A stretch of DNA of 64,000 nucleotides from Bimuria novae-zelandiae CBS 107.79 (GCA_010015655.1 ML976694.1:311290-375289); one strand, 5' to 3'; shown: positions 1 through 11,199, numbered from the stretch's first letter. Notes: generated from the sequence alone by a model not told the origin. Program-made: numbers and translations.

Positions 1-95
1 ATACATACTCGGTAGCTTCTAGATAGTACACCCTCCAGCAGAAGAATTCCACAATCTTTTCTACTGCGCACCAGCCGTTCGGCCCACCGCGACAC
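1..95. other. Unassigned flank before the truncated pogo element
   Basis: These bases do not match the corresponding part of the other pogo copies in the window; homology to them begins abruptly at about 95 (TTAAACACTAAG). The base composition is less TA-rich than the following element. I see no gene. It is probably older host or repeat sequence at a truncation or rearrangement junction. Confidence 0.4.
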
Positions 96-399
96 TTAAA
101 CACTAAGTAACGTACACGAGCTTAATACTTAATTAATATTAATATATAATTATATACAGCGGCATAAGAGCTCGTCGCTAGCTTTAATTATTAAGGTAAT
201 TAGCTAGCTTAAGAAGGGGGTAAAAGTAATAATCCTCTTAGCTAAGCTAATGCGCGATTAAATTACCAGCCTTAAGAGAGTTAATAAGGTAGTAATAAAG
301 CGTAGGTAGCGCAAAAAGAAGCAGATATAAAAGTAAGGGACCTTAATAAAGGGAGAGGGAGAGGACATACTCGCTTAAAAGGAGGCTGACTAGCAGATA

Positions 400-2306
400 C
401 TCGCCCCACACGCCAACCGGAGGTTGGCCCTGCGCAGCCCAACGTAACTTCGCAGCCCAACGTAACTTCGTAGCCCAACGAAACTTTGTATAGAGAATCG
501 AAATTGATCCAGTCTTTTGACAGCGTAGACTTCAATTATATAGGCTAATATACAGTGGAGTTGGTGTAGCAAGTAGGGCAGGATCTACAGTCATCTCTCT
601 AAGAGATAGGACATATTAGGGCTAATTTTATAGGCTCTACAAGTAGGCGTCCTTATACGTTTTTATAGCCTTTCAAGTAACCTTTTAAGCCTTAAGCTTT
701 ATACGTTAATTAATTACTTATTGCGCTGCTTTAACAGTTACTACGCTACCTTTTTATACTAGCCTTTTATCTTTAATTTACCTTTTTTAGCGTTGTTAAG
801 CTGCTGCGGTAATATCTATAAGATCGCGCTGGGCCAGCGCGAGACTATTAATTAGCAATTACAAGCTTTCTAGGAATTTTATAAGCCTCCTGCTTAATAT
901 ATTACTTCTCTCTAGGGCGCGCGACATTTTTTGATGCTACCGCTAATATGCTATAGGTGTATTAGCGATAGGGCTCAAATTAACAGCGAATAGAACTAAT
1001 AGGGATGGCGTCTAGATAGGTGCTGGCAGCTTTATGTAAACAATCTCTAGATTAAATAGAAAGATCCTAGCTTTCTCTTAGGCGCTTAGGATTGTGCTGC
1101 GCTTAAATATATCTATCCTAATCCTATAGATTGCATGTAGAAATTCGACTTTGTTAAAGTCTGTGCAGCTAGTTCGGGTGGCTATCTCTATAGCCTTTTT
1201 ATAATTCTGCTTTAATAGCTAAAAACAGACGACGTCTAGAGGCTGCAGATAATATAATAAATATAGTAGTAGTAAGAAGGGGAGTATCTTATAATTATCG
1301 CAGAACTATATAAACTCGATAGTAAGGTAGCTACTAAATCTATTAAATATAAGTAATTACTATACGCCTTTCTAGCGCGCGCGCGTTTGTATTTTAAAAA
1401 ACTTTAGTTACTTTATTAAAATAGAGTTATTAGCGTATCCTAATGTTAATATAGTAATTATATAGCTATTAGGCAGCGCCATATTTATATACTAGTAATA
1501 AAGGTAATTAATAGCCTGTACAACGAGCATAGGTTTAAGCACCTCTCTATTATTAGAAATTAATTTAATACTTATAATATAATCGCGCGACGTCTCTAAC
1601 GCAGAAATATAAAGATAATTAAACTCTATAATAATAACTTATTAATTACCACTAACGCCTATGCGGAAGCCAGTTTCGTCCATATTATAGGTGTCTAATA
1701 GGGTGACGCCGTAGGTGTATATCACCTTTTTAAGCTTAATAAAATAATGGCTATAAGCTTTAAACGTTACTATTACTATATAATTAATATGCTGCGACTT
1801 TTACTTTATACAGCGATAGTCTAGATTTCTTAATAGCTATCGCGATAGCTAGTCCTTACTAAGTAGGGGAGCTCTACTATCGGGGTGCGCGCGATTAAGG
1901 ATATATTAAGTAGCACCTTTTAACTATAGTATAAGGCATGGCATGCTAATAGTGTCGCAGCGACGTATATATAACTTTAGCGCTTTATCCTAGGTCTCTA
2001 AGAGTCGTAGATTCGTGCCGCTGCGGTCATGGTGGCTAATCCGGCCTCTAGCGCGCGCTCGAAGTCGCGAAACAGGCACGCTCTATTCGCGTGCTGTAGC
2101 TGCAAAATTAGGTATTTCTAAGCTAGAAAAACTAGAGAGATAATTAGAGATACGCTGCTTAATTTTATAGCTCTTGCTATAATATTTTAGTATAGTTATA
2201 GGTTATTTATTAAGAAAATAGAAAAATCCGCGATAAAAAGTTATATTAGGCTGTGAAGTTACGTTGGGCTGCGCAGGGCCAACCTCCAATTGGCGTGTGG
2301 GGCGAG
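400..2306 (-). mobile_element. Nested Fot1-like (pogo, Tc1/mariner superfamily) transposon
   Basis: A 1,907-base element has near-perfect inverted repeats of about 50 bases, beginning CTCGCCCCACACGCCAACC at 400 and ending with the complement at 2306. It is flanked by TA on both sides (398-399 and 2307-2308), and the host pogo copy at 34,020 shows the undisturbed target with a single TA. Length, TA target and inverted-repeat length agree with the Fot1 group. It is a clean nested insertion. The inner sequence is heavily RIP-mutated. The tandem GCAGCCCAACGTAACTTC words at the left end are an expanded part of its repeat. Confidence 0.9.
600..2150 (-). pseudogene. Fot1-like DDE transposase, RIP-inactivated
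   Basis: Read on the minus strand, broken frames keep recognisable family blocks. A helix-turn-helix/CENP-B-like part around 1,800-1,900 includes LLSKDWLSR. The segment around 1,650-1,690 reads NMDETGFRIGVSG, the first catalytic aspartate block of pogo/Fot1 DDE_1 transposases, and a following stretch resembling SNNREVLKP lies around 1,530. Many stops are TAG or TAA where Trp or Gln is expected. No complete protein can be made. The family assignment is strong because of the DETGF block together with the inverted repeats and TA target. Confidence 0.8.
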
Positions 2307-2929
2307 TAGAGCGTAAACAGCGTTAAGATACAGAGCGATTAGGCCGTAGCTGCCAGGCCCTAGCGCGCTGCAAGAGGTGCAGAGAGACTGGGCATAACTT
2401 ACGCACGTGTAAAAAGATACTTTAGATATTACTTAATCTATCTTATTAATATCTAGATATTATCTCTTAACGTAGTTAAGATATTTATATATAGAGGTGT
2501 ATAAAGTTGGTAGGGTGCGCACTCGCTTGTAATGCGCACTCGCTTATAAAACACGTTAAACCTCGTAAATCGTAAAGATTATTAATCCTGCATCCCCCGC
2601 ACCGTTAAAATCGCACACCCACGGACCACCTTGTGTTGACCAATCGGATGGATGTCGGCGATAGCGTTAAACACCAAAACTAATGGCTCTAAGTGAAATT
2701 TAATAGGGATTCTCGTAGGGCGCCTCATTTGTAGCTATAATTAATAGTAATTAAGTTAATTATAGTATATTACTTGATTGTTAAGCTTATACTAGTGTTA
2801 ACTAATTTAATAGTCCCTACGCAGTGTAGGTGCTCGTTCTAGCACTTAGGGCGTAGCTTAGGCCTACATAAAGGCAGTCTACAGAGCCTACAGCCATAGG
2901 TTGTTCGAGGCGTCAAAACTCGTTGACAG

Positions 2930-4999
2930 CTATTACCTATAGTTACTAAGAGAGGCACCCTAGCAGGCCGCGCGCCGTTACTTTTACGCCTATTTTCTAA
3001 GCAGGTAATACAGGGCTTTGCCTAGGCGTATAGCTTAACTAGCGCGCCATGTAGGCTCTTGTCGTTAGCCTTAACGTTATTAAGTCTCCGGCGCTTTAAC
3101 AATCTATTAAAAAGCCTAGCCCCGCGCTTAAAAAGCTACTTAATTAGCTTATATATAAAGCGTTTATGCCCACTGCGTTTTGCCTCGTACGCTAATAAGT
3201 AGGACAAGAGCCTATACGCATTATTAAGAGCCAAATTAATAAAAAAGTAAAAGAGTAGTATCTAGGTGTATTAGCATACTTGCTACGTTAAGTAGGGCTC
3301 GCAGAGCTGGTTAAATTAATCTACCTTACTTTTATAGTAATTATAGCTATTAACAAGCTTAGAGATACCTAACTACTTAATTTTCTCGCTGCTAAAGGCC
3401 TCCTTATACGGCTTCTTGTTTATAGCGGCGTTGGCAGGGCGGTGGCGTAGGCTTTAAATAACTTGCAATCCTAGGTGGCGACTATCGTTAGTAGGTTTTG
3501 GCTTGGTGGGGACATCCTTAAACTTACCGTCAGCGGTAGTACTAGCAAAAAGGACCACCTAGGCATCCCGCTAGGCCATCTCCAGTACAGTGTTATTACT
3601 AGAGACCTTAAAGAACGCCTCTCCCTATCGCGCTATAGGCGTAAATTGCGTCTTAAGCTTTATTAAATCGCTATTAAATCGCTCTTTTGGCGGCCCTGCC
3701 CTGCGCGAGGATAGAGACCTAGCACCACTAACTAAACCCTCGTGTGTAACCCTAGTCTCCTACCTCTCCTTAGTGGCTATTCTAGTGGTGCGCACCGTCC
3801 CAGCGCCGCCAACGCCTTACTCCCTTAGGTATTCGAGTAGCGAGATTGTCGTGAAGAGATTGTCCATCTAGAGGATGTGGCGCCCCGGGGGGAACAAGCG
3901 CTGGCCATCGGGGCCTTAGGCAAGGACGAGAGTAAGAGGCACGGCTTTAGTAGGCGTAAATTTAGCTATCTTAAGGATATTAACGTTAAGATTAATAAGG
4001 TCTCGGGTAGCGCCTTTTGCGTAGAAAAGCTAGTTAAGTACAACGCCGTTAGATGCTAGGCACTAGATTTTAAAGCCTTTAGGCGTTATTATCGTTTCGG
4101 AAATACCTGCTTGACCTATAGAGCCAGCCAGTCATCGTCAATCCTTCCTTTTCTTGTATTTTCTTAAACGCAAAAAACTTAAATCTTCTAAAAAATTTAA
4201 GGGGGGTACTTATAACTCTATAGAAGCCCTTTATCTACTTTTAGTATATTATTATCCAAAGTTCCTTGTGTGGTGGAGAGAAAAGCAAAAAAAAGGAGAC
4301 CAGAACAGAAAATACGCGCAGTCTAATGAGAAATACGCCTTAAGTGGGTCAAGCAGGTATTTCCAGAATTACTAATAGCTTTAACTTAATAACGATAGTT
4401 TCGCTAGCGTGCCTAGTAAACCTAGCAATAGCTTCGTCGACGCAGAGGTGCTTACCGGCGTGCCAAACAGTAGAGGATGTCAAGCGTAGGTGCTCAAAGA
4501 GATCCCATACGCGCCCAAATAGCGATTTAAACAACTGCGGAGCTTCTATACAGTACATGTAGCGATTAAGCTGCTGCCAGCGCGTACAGGCCATGTAGTT
4601 ATTAATAGAGTAAGTAGGCGCGTTTTTATGTAGCTTCCCCCAGTACTCCTCGATTGTAGGCTCCCGGTGTACGCCCATATACATAAGGATGGCCAAGTAG
4701 GTGTAGAGCTCAGTTTTCGACGTCGGTTTCCACGCCCGGGCGTGTGGCCTGCCCTGGGTGGCATCCTCAGCTCGTACTTGCTCTGCGTGTTGGTTCGTAT
4801 GTAGGGCTAGCTTTTCGAGCTGTGCGGCGTCAAAAAAGAGACTAAATAAGGCAAAAGGATCAGTGGCATCTATGCCAGTAGGCAGGTGGGCGCTGCCAAC
4901 GTCGTCGTTGTATATAGAGAGAGGCTGCCAGGCAGCTGGTGGAGTAGTTGGCAATTGAGGCCTTAGGCCGCAGGGTTTCGTATATTTAGTGTAGCGCAC
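2930..4999 (-). pseudogene. piggyBac-type transposase (DDE_Tnp_1_7), broken
   Basis: The first 200 or so residues (4,999 down to about 4,390) are open and contain family landmarks: a FDAAQLEKLALHTNQHA-like segment, RAWKPTSKTEL, YMGVHREPTIEEYW, and VDEAIARFTRHASE, which holds the first catalytic Asp. A 266-base MITE then interrupts the frame. The next part resumes at about 4,085 with a GFKI segment and WMDNLFTTISLLEYLRE (a catalytic Asp near 3,850), then GTVRTTR. The C-terminus around 2,880-3,020 is Cys-rich (CITC...YGCRLC...C), as in other piggyBac transposases. Stops at TAG/TAA follow the RIP pattern. Confidence 0.85.
4099..4364. mobile_element. Small MITE-like insertion inside the piggyBac transposase
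   Basis: A 266-base segment is bounded by perfect 18-base inverted repeats, GGAAATACCTGCTTGACC at 4099-4116 and its complement at 4347-4364. It interrupts the transposase frame just after the ARFT..SETI block. The interior is A/T-rich with no convincing protein. A clean target duplication is not seen; sequence related to SETI is partly repeated on the other side, suggesting a duplication or rearrangement at insertion. The superfamily is not identifiable. Confidence 0.7.
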
Positions 5000-5379
5000 T
5001 AAATCAGAATCTTATATAGCACCATGCATTATTAATTATAAAAAGAAAAACGCGTTTTGTGCGGGATTTAAAGCTTAAATTATTATTCTACTATTATCAC
5101 GATAGCTCTCTAGAGTTGAGCTAAGCAACGCTCTGATTGGCGCTCACCAGGTGGTCCGTGGGTGTGCGATTTTGACGGTGCGGGGGATACCATGACCCTC
5201 CTCCAATTTCTCACCCCCACCAGCCATGACCCTTTCTAAATGTAGAAAATAATGCAAGATACCCGGAGAGTAGTTGTGAACCTCGGTTGCGGGTAGGCAA
5301 CTCAGGGCCGCTGATGCTGCAAGTCGCGCCACAGATGATGCCTCCTGCATTCGTGTACGCCGTCGCAAATCCCTGGCCT

Positions 5380-7291
5380 TCATCGGCGCATTCGCATCGC
5401 CCGAACGCAGAGGCTGCCTACTACCGCGAGGCTGCCCACCGCACCGAGCACCTTCAATAGTGCTCCAAAATCTCCTCCCACCGTCTCTATCTTCTCGTCT
5501 TTCTTCTCGACAGCCTTCGAACGCGACCCAGAAACCGGCGGCTCTACCTTATACCCAGTCTTCTCATCGCGCTCGAGATTTGCAACATCCACAGTCGGCG
5601 CCGCTTTCATGAGGCCTGCTTCGATAGCATTAATCGCAAACGCGGTGACTACGCCGCGGTTCCCGATCCGCGCCTTCGTGCGACTGTAGCGGCAGATCCA
5701 GCCCAGCGGCCAGCCGCCGTCTTCGCACTGCATCTCGGTGAGGCGCTCGAGGTCTTGGTCGAAACCTACGGGGCGGATGAAGAGGAGTTGGCAGGCGAGG
5801 AGACGCATGGTGATGGCGAGGGAGTCGACTTCCTAATCCCCTGGTTAGATAAAAACATCCCCTGGATGATATAGTAGGGCAGGGCAAGGGTTACTTACCG
5901 GTACGTAATCATCACCACACTCCTGCTTGGCGCATCCAGTATTATCTGCCTTAATATTAGCGTTGCCTTTCGCCTAAAATTCGGTGTTCTTCAAAATCGA
6001 GTACTTACTGAACACGCCTACACGCTTACGCACAGCCTCCACCAACGGCTCACGCAATGCCTGTACCTCCTCCGCCTCTGGCATCTCCGCAACCAACTGC
6101 GCCATATAAAACAAAAACGTCTCCGGCGTACAATAATGCCGCGTGCCCGCCATATACTCTCTCTCTCGCAGCACCTTCCCAAGAAACTCTAGCGACGCCT
6201 TGATCTCCGCGCCACGGCCATACTTGTAAAACGCGCGCACGACATTGCACAGCACGCAGCAGTCGACACGAGGGCGGGAAGGGTCCCAGTACGTCTGGAC
6301 GAGCCCATCCGCATTGCGGTTTGCGAGCATGGCGTCGAGGACGGTGTGGGAGTTTTCGAGGGGGTGAACGCGAGGAGAGAACTTGCTGTAGTGTCGACAT
6401 CGTCGGGGAAGTCTGAAGTTGTGCCGAAGGGGTGGTGGAGGAAGTAGTTCCACTTGCGCGCTTTGTGCATCGTCGTCCTAATGGCCTTGTCGGCTTCCTC
6501 TTCCTCCTTCAGAGGGGGGTCTTCGGTGTGCGTGAGACGCAGGAGGGAAATATCGTTTGTGGCTTCCATGATGAGGAACTGACTAAATGTATCTTCAAAG
6601 CGGGGTCCATTTTCGATTTCGTTAACGAGTTCCCGCGCGTGGGTTTTCAGCCAGGTTTTTCCAGCTAGGACGCGCGGATCCAGAAACATGAGGTGGAGCT
6701 GGTATATCAGCTTCTCGGCCCCGGTGAAGACGAGGCCGTGCATACCTAGGGCGAGCGCCGCGTTGACGTTCACGGCTTTGTCGTCGACGAAGAGGGTGTC
6801 CTTGGGCGCCGCGCCGATGCGATTCATAATGTGCTCGTAGAAGCGCGGCTCAGGCTTGCGCATACCGGCCTCGAAAGAAGTGAACACGCCGTCGAAGAGA
6901 TCCCAGTTCAAACCCTGCTTCGTCATGACCTCTTTCATGAGCGCGAAGTCGCCTTGGGAGACGTTGGTCATGGCGTAGACTTTCAGGTCTCTGCCTATGT
7001 CCTTCATCGCGTCTTTGAATTCTGCGAGAAGATCGAGGAGGTTAGCGTCGACATGAAAAGTGTTACGGCATTGCGTGAGACCAATGGAGATGTCAGTGGT
7101 GGAGAGGGTGTCGGAGGCGTTGCGCTCCAAGACTTCGTCCTCGTCGGTTTCGCCGCGCTCTAGGGCCTGCCAGGCGTCGGATGCGATGATTTTGCCCAGA
7201 GTCTTAGGGGGAACTTGGTGAGGCAGCTAGTGTTGTAGTAGAAGAGGACGTCGCCAAGATCCAGGATCAGAATACAAGGTGGAGGAGCCAT
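5380..7291 (-). CDS. HAD-like/terpene cyclase fusion, drimanyl-diphosphate-synthase-like, with two apparent frameshifts
   Basis: The start ATG is at 7291 and the stop at 5380. I infer introns at 5946-6008 (GTAAGT...CTAAT...CAG) and 5833-5898 (GTAAGT...CTAAC...TAG). The N-terminal half is a HAD domain: DLGDV near residue 11 (the usual second Asp is Gly), MTN, RKPEP and FVDDK. The second half carries SDFPDDVDTT, so a DxDTT motif near residue 298, then RHYCTPE, EDGGW and IGNRG, as in the beta domain of class II cyclases; a hydrophobic stretch and basic tail end the protein. HAD plus DxDTT is the architecture of fungal drimane synthases such as AstC, which protonate and cyclise farnesyl diphosphate. 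Two single-base frame breaks lie in C5 runs (G on the plus strand) at 7207-7211 and 6360-6364; adding one base at each gives exactly 595 codons. No P450, phosphatase or other cluster gene is visible nearby. Confidence 0.75.
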
Positions 7292-7556
7292 GACCTTATC
7301 CTGCCTTGTGCAGCGGGTGGTTATGGTGAGGAAGAGGTAGAAGAAGGGAACTACAGTTCAGAATCTCTGTAGACTAGCAAACCGCTCTGTTGATGCTCAG
7401 TGTCCGGAGGAGAAGTTGCGGAAGCCGTTGGTATGTTTATTCACATGGGACCCAACGTATTAATGAGTTCTCAGAAGAAGCTCTGTCGTGTTGAAGAGCT
7501 TAATGTGTGTGCTGTGGGTGAGAATGGTACGTTGGAAAGGGAGAGCGCCCGGGTGG

Positions 7557-7564
7557 TTTAAATA
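7557..7564 (-). promoter_or_regulatory. Possible TATA-like element upstream of the HAD/terpene-cyclase gene
   Basis: TATTTAAA on the minus strand lies about 265 bases upstream of the ATG at 7291. Spacing is long for a fungal promoter and nothing else supports it, so it is only a candidate. Confidence 0.2.
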
Positions 7565-8530
7565 CACAGACGAGAAAAAGAAAGTAAAGAGAAGGGACAT
7601 GAGCCAACAGGCTTAACCTTTCAAGTGTCATTTTCACCGCGGTTGGCCTTTGTGGTTCACGTCACTTCACAAATCCACTGACAAGGGAACATGCGAAAAT
7701 TCCGTTGACCAGGCCACACAGCCACCTCAAGAGCGGTCTTCTGAAACTATTGCTGTTTATGTGTGATTGAAGGTACCAATAGCACAGCTAGGATATGGAT
7801 GCATATCGTCTGTTTGGCAGGCTATGGGGCGTGGGCGCTTCGGTTACGCCGGCGGAGTGGTCGAGGGTGCAAGCGTGGTCGCAAGCGTGGTTGGATTATC
7901 ATTTGTATTCGTTTGCCTGATTCTGATAGAGGTTCAAGTCCAGTAAACTCAACGCCAAGAGTCACTTAAGTACAGCGGAAGAAGTCACAACTCACCGAGC
8001 AAACCGACAGGATAGCACTGATCGAACGATCTATGGTTCCCAGTTCCAGCTCTAGCGAACACGTATTGCAGGCCAAGACCAACGTCGGGGGAATGCTCCT
8101 CTGCCACTTCTCCGCGTCAATGCGTGCGAATGAATTTCCTCATGCGACGCACTTGACAAAATCCATATCGCTTGTACCATCTACAGGGTCCTGTTATAGT
8201 CCCCTGTAACGACAAAAGAGAATGTCGGTGAGCTATTATATATAGAAACTATACGTACGGACAACCTCTACCCCAGCTAGCACAAGATTGTAGTCAGAAA
8301 TGAGACGTCTAACACATGTCATACATTCCCCGGCAGCTTCTGTATCCATGTCGATGGATTTGTATCCATACCAGTAGAAACGGCACATTCACCGTTCAGG
8401 AACTGCGGGTAATGCTCCGCATATTTTTAACAAATTGAAACGTCTGTTAGGTTTCGCTTAGTACCCGAATCTGTAGAGGCAGCGCTTGCGCTTCGAACGC
8501 TCGTCGAGATGAGCCACCGCGCGGGTAATA
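7565..8530. other. Intergenic stretch, no gene recognised
   Basis: Base composition is balanced and not RIP-like. Short ORFs exist on both strands but none has recognisable motifs or splice support. A tRNA-like pair of words near 7,850 and 7,925 was considered and rejected. This is probably the upstream region of the minus-strand gene ending at 5380. Confidence 0.5.
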
Positions 8531-8536
8531 ACCGCG

Positions 8537-9435
8537 TCACTTTTTTTTAAAGCGCATCTTCTCATTCAGGTACTTCCGCAGTGTAGCCTCTTTCTCCAAG
8601 TTCGTCTCCCACTTCTCTCGCTTGATTCCCCTCTTTTTCTGCTGTTCTGTTTGGTCTGATGCCTTGGGATTGGCTCTTGCACGCTCACACATTTCTCTTT
8701 TAGCTTCACTGGGCTTACTCTGATTGTGATTAGCCTTGGGCATGGATACCAGCTTCCGTACGGTACTGAGGCGTAGGTTTTCCTACAAAGCTATACTTAT
8801 GCTGGCATCCTTCCGCTTGGCGGCCCCAACATCCTGTCTCTATCCAGTCTGGTAGCGCTGCTCGACCTCGGCACGTTCCGTCTGGATTTTCGCTGCAAGC
8901 CCGCGAATGGTCCCATCCCGCACTCGCTCTATGCGGATCTTGCTCTTTCTGCGTCGCTTCGAATTCGTTGCGCACATGGACAAGCGCCACACCGCCATGT
9001 CGGCATTTGAAGAGAAGAAGGCTCGACTGACAGCTCGCCGCGATGTGCAGTAACTACCGACCTCAGAAACGGCCGACCGTCAAAAAAAGTTTTGAGTTTA
9101 TTGGCACCCTCAACGACGAATGAGACGAAGGAAGGGCTCCTCCGAGTCAAGTGCGATGTTGGTGACAATCTGTACATTTGCGGCACTGAGAGGGACCTCG
9201 CGTAGTCTCCACCAATAGAAACTGTGCACGGGTGTGATGTAGCTCTCCAAGCCAAGAAGACGTGCGGCTTTCATCATCGTTCCTGGAGCGCGGTTTGAAC
9301 GGCTTTTTTGAAGTGAGCTGTACCTTGCATCTGGGAAAGTGAAATGTTGTATGGATCATCGATGACCTTGGCGTTTGTGGTTGTGGCCAGGAAAATGTGC
9401 CGGGATTCCTACTACATACTTATCATCATCGATCA
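8537..9435 (-). pseudogene. Degenerate minus-strand reading frames, unrecognised
   Basis: On the minus strand the coding-like signal hops between frames. From about 9,435 there is a frame beginning MKLIDDDKYVVGIPAHFPGH, then one with NAKVIDDPYNISLSQMQG, then MMKAARLLGLESYITPVHSF followed by a YWWRLREVPLS segment. A Lys/Arg/Glu-rich, probably helical tail follows from about 9,000, and the last 68 residues (8743-8537) are open and strongly charged. The pieces read like one protein broken by small indels and stops. I do not recognise the family. It could instead be several introns I cannot place. Composition is not RIP-like, so decay here would be by ordinary mutation or assembly error. Confidence 0.35.
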
Positions 9436-9439
9436 GCTT

Positions 9440-10870
9440 CATGTGGAACCTAAATCCAGAGCCTAGCGGTCGGCGAGAATCAGCTTGCGGATATCAGCTA
9501 TGTATTCCGCATGGGTAGGCGACGGAAGCAGGTAGCTAGATCGCGTGCTGGATTGGTGCGCGAGGCAGCGAAGAACATTAATAGTGCCGAGTCTATCGCA
9601 CGTTAGTCTCGGACTGCGTTGAGGGTGTGTCGAAGGGTGATGGGTCCATATGGCGATGCGTGCAAACACGGAGAAGAAGTTAGCACAGCGCGGTGTGCGC
9701 GGTTAGGTATCGGTGGATATTTTTGCGGTGTGCTGGATCTGAAAAAAAAAAAAAAAGGAGGAAAGCACATGGGTATCTGCTCTCGACGGCGTGGAGGATG
9801 GAAGACTCTTTGGCGAGCATCTAACCGCGATACGGCATTTGCGCCGTATCCTTCGGTCTTCAACGGGTCTGAGCCTTCCTCTTCGCGATCCACGAAACCC
9901 GAGGGTATCATGGCTCTTTCCTCGTCGTATTGAAATAGAGATTTTATTTTTATCAATGAAAGGCGCAAGAAAGTGAGTGGCATCCAGATGACAAGTGAAT
10001 GTCTGTGGACCTAAGTTACGTTCTAGGTCGATACTCCACGAAGCTGGCTCCTTTCTTTTTTCGGAGCAATTGTTCACAAAGTAAGGCGACTTAAAACACA
10101 GCACTAAACATGTGAAATTGTCCTCCGAGGCGCCTGTCATACGTGCAAGGCACAGGCGTACAGCATGGCGGTGCTACTACCGAAGGATTTGTGATGCAGG
10201 GCCAATCAAGAAAAGTGATCGTACGGCGCGACGGGATTGCGACCATCAATATTAGCACAGAGGCATCTTTTGGATATCATGACTACGCTCCGTGTTCAAT
10301 ATAAGCGTCTGCGACAAAGTAGGCCTGCTGGTAGAAGCAGAGAACAGCGATAGAAAGGCCGGTTACTGAGCGGCCCTGATCGCGCTGCGGAGAGATCCAA
10401 TGGGTACGAGCGAACGAAGCAGGTGGCAGCCGGCTGCTGGGCACCATCTGGATGTTGGCACGATGATGAGAATAACGCAGCAGCTCGGTGTATCAATTCG
10501 AGGGGCAGTGAGTTCAGGCACGTCCTTCCTTCGTTGGGCGAGTAGGGATGAAAGGCGCGGGCGGGGTGGAGTTCGCACGTGATCGAGAATCTTAGCCGCA
10601 AATTAGCGTCCCCGGTCCTCGCTCGTCATCCTCGAGTTTCCATCAGCTGTCTGGTGTTATCCTGTCGCGCGATACAATCCCAACCAACAGAGATCTGCGC
10701 TTATCAGCCAACGGCCTTTTGGAAATAGAGATGGGCTCCTCAGTTGCCACATTCAGCCGCGTTGCTGTGAGCGTCCCGGTGGTCCATGCGGTCGTCCTTT
10801 AATATGATTCAAACACTAGGTCCAATCATCACGACCGCCCCACGTTAGTCTCGAACACCAAGCACTGAGG
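9440..10870. other. Intergenic stretch, no supported gene
   Basis: Overlapping short ORFs occur on both strands (for example 9603-9983 minus) but none shows a domain, a signal peptide or a consistent splice structure. A run of 14 A begins at about 9,741. The 300 bases before 11,200 are pyrimidine-rich, as expected for a fungal promoter and 5' leader of the following peptidase gene. Confidence 0.45.
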
Positions 10871-11199
10871 CTTGTATCTTGGCGTGTTAATCGCCTGCCC
10901 CTTGCGCGCGCTCATCCCTGCCATGACGGATGCGCTAGTCGGTTCTTGGCGGCCTGAGGTCGCTCCTGCTCCTTTGGCGATAATATTATCTATGCTCCAC
11001 GGCGGCCTGACGGGTATATCTACCAGACGCTGCCCACTGCTTCGACCCTACCGTCTCTCTCCTGCGTCACTGCTGAGAGGAGTCGTCCGAGAGCCACACG
11101 AGGCAGTGAGACACCGGGTTTTTGCATTCTCATTCATATTTGAGCTTCGGCTTTCCCTTCATTCGATTCCCACCGCATCTGCATCGCATTGCTCGTAAA

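Larger units (their letters stand above)
96..2556 (+). mobile_element. 5'-truncated pogo-family DNA transposon, interrupted by a nested element
   Basis: The segments 96-399 and 2309-2556 match the last 550 bases of the full-length pogo copy at 32,435-34,270. Only the 3' part of the transposase and the right terminal inverted repeat remain; the repeat carries two spaced copies of GCGCACTCGCTT and ends in ACACGT followed by a TA. The reading frame after the nested element encodes a C-terminal zinc-knuckle-like CKRC..H..C motif, as in fungal pogo transposases. The left half is missing, so the copy cannot be autonomous. The nested element at 400-2306 splits it. Confidence 0.8.
2592..5188 (-). mobile_element. 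piggyBac-like DNA transposon with about 55-base inverted repeats
   Basis: The ends at 2592-2646 and 5134-5188 are inverted repeats (ATCCCCCGCACCGT... against ...ACGGTGCGGGGGAT) with only a few mismatches over about 50 bases. Between them lies one minus-strand transposase reading frame. Length of about 2.6 kb is normal for piggyBac. A TTAA target duplication is not visible: the flanks are CTGC and ACCA, although TTAA occurs nearby at 2582-2585. The right end lies about 190 bases from the stop codon of the HAD/terpene-cyclase gene, so this element forms the edge of the gene island. Confidence 0.75.

Noticed and set aside
5144..5383. A 79-codon minus-strand ORF next to the terpene-cyclase stop.
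   Set aside because: It runs into the piggyBac inverted repeat and has no protein-like features.
7845..7945. Possible tRNA gene: GGCGGAGTGGTCGAGG resembles an A box and GGTTCAAGTCC a B box.
   Set aside because: Neither an acceptor stem nor a paired T stem can be formed around these words.
9603..10140. Overlapping ORFs on both strands up to 145 codons.
   Set aside because: They contain the poly-A tract as Phe or Lys runs and show no domain or splice support.
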